NCBI GenBank assembly: GCA_012184525.1
Contig: WOFQ01000173.1
Location: 1-16,476 of the forward strand
Direction: 5' to 3'
DNA from: Xenoacremonium recifei
Lineage: Eukaryota > Ascomycota > Sordariomycetes > Hypocreales > Nectriaceae
DNA: 16,476 bases
Notes under the pieces: model-generated
The model's database searches: none
Seen by the model: the letters and a program-made list of their open reading frames with translations, nothing else
What the model was told of the DNA's origin: nothing
Part shown: positions 16,450 through 16,476 of the stretch, piece by piece
Layout: the number at the start of each line of letters is the position of its first letter
How positions within the stretch are numbered: the first letter of the stretch is position 1
Position numbers and translations under genes: made by a program

Positions 16450-16476
16450 CTTTTAACCACTACGCGTACATATTCC

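Overview
The window looks like nuclear DNA from a filamentous ascomycete (Pezizomycotina, possibly Eurotiomycetes; this placement is inference). The supporting signs are short spliceosomal introns of mostly 48-61 nt with GT...AG ends and CTAAC-like branch sites, genes facing both ways with long spacers, TATA boxes, GATA-factor motifs, and fungal families: a yeast-type amino-acid permease, a Zn(II)2Cys6 regulator, MFS sugar transporters and NmrA-like proteins. I see no bacterial operon, no virus and no autonomous transposon.

Layout: 1-1047 is the upstream region of an amino-acid permease (1048-2709, +), which is open except for one in-frame TGA exactly where the family has a conserved Trp. On the minus strand, 3001-4399 is a decayed Zn2Cys6 transcription factor with several in-frame stops but two still-perfect 48-nt introns. 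It is divergent from an intact two-exon short-chain dehydrogenase (5006-5982, +), and a CCG/CGG palindrome lies between them. Next come two more broken minus-strand oxidoreductase genes: a 3-hydroxyisobutyrate/L-threonate dehydrogenase-like gene (6478-7499) and a methylglyoxal-reductase/ketoreductase-like extended SDR (8114-9124). After an AT-rich island comes an apparently intact ten-exon MFS sugar transporter (9449-12012, -). A 2.7-kb spacer with no recognisable gene separates it from an intact four-exon NmrA-like NAD(P)-binding protein (14696-15810, +). The right end carries two short tandem arrays and a tRNA-derived, SINE-like retroposed sequence with an (AAAAC)n tail (minus strand, 16371 to about 16269).

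Together, a regulator, a sugar transporter and several NAD(P) oxidoreductases look like a former catabolic or small-molecule gene cluster. Four of the seven protein genes are interrupted (regulator, two oxidoreductases and the neighbouring permease), while SDR, transporter and NmrA-like protein remain open. Most lesions are single stop codons reachable by one C-to-T (or G-to-A) transition, in genes whose frame and splice sites otherwise survive. This suggests fairly recent decay, mild RIP or deamination, or, for the permease, recoding or a sequencing error. The substrate of the cluster cannot be read from the sequence.
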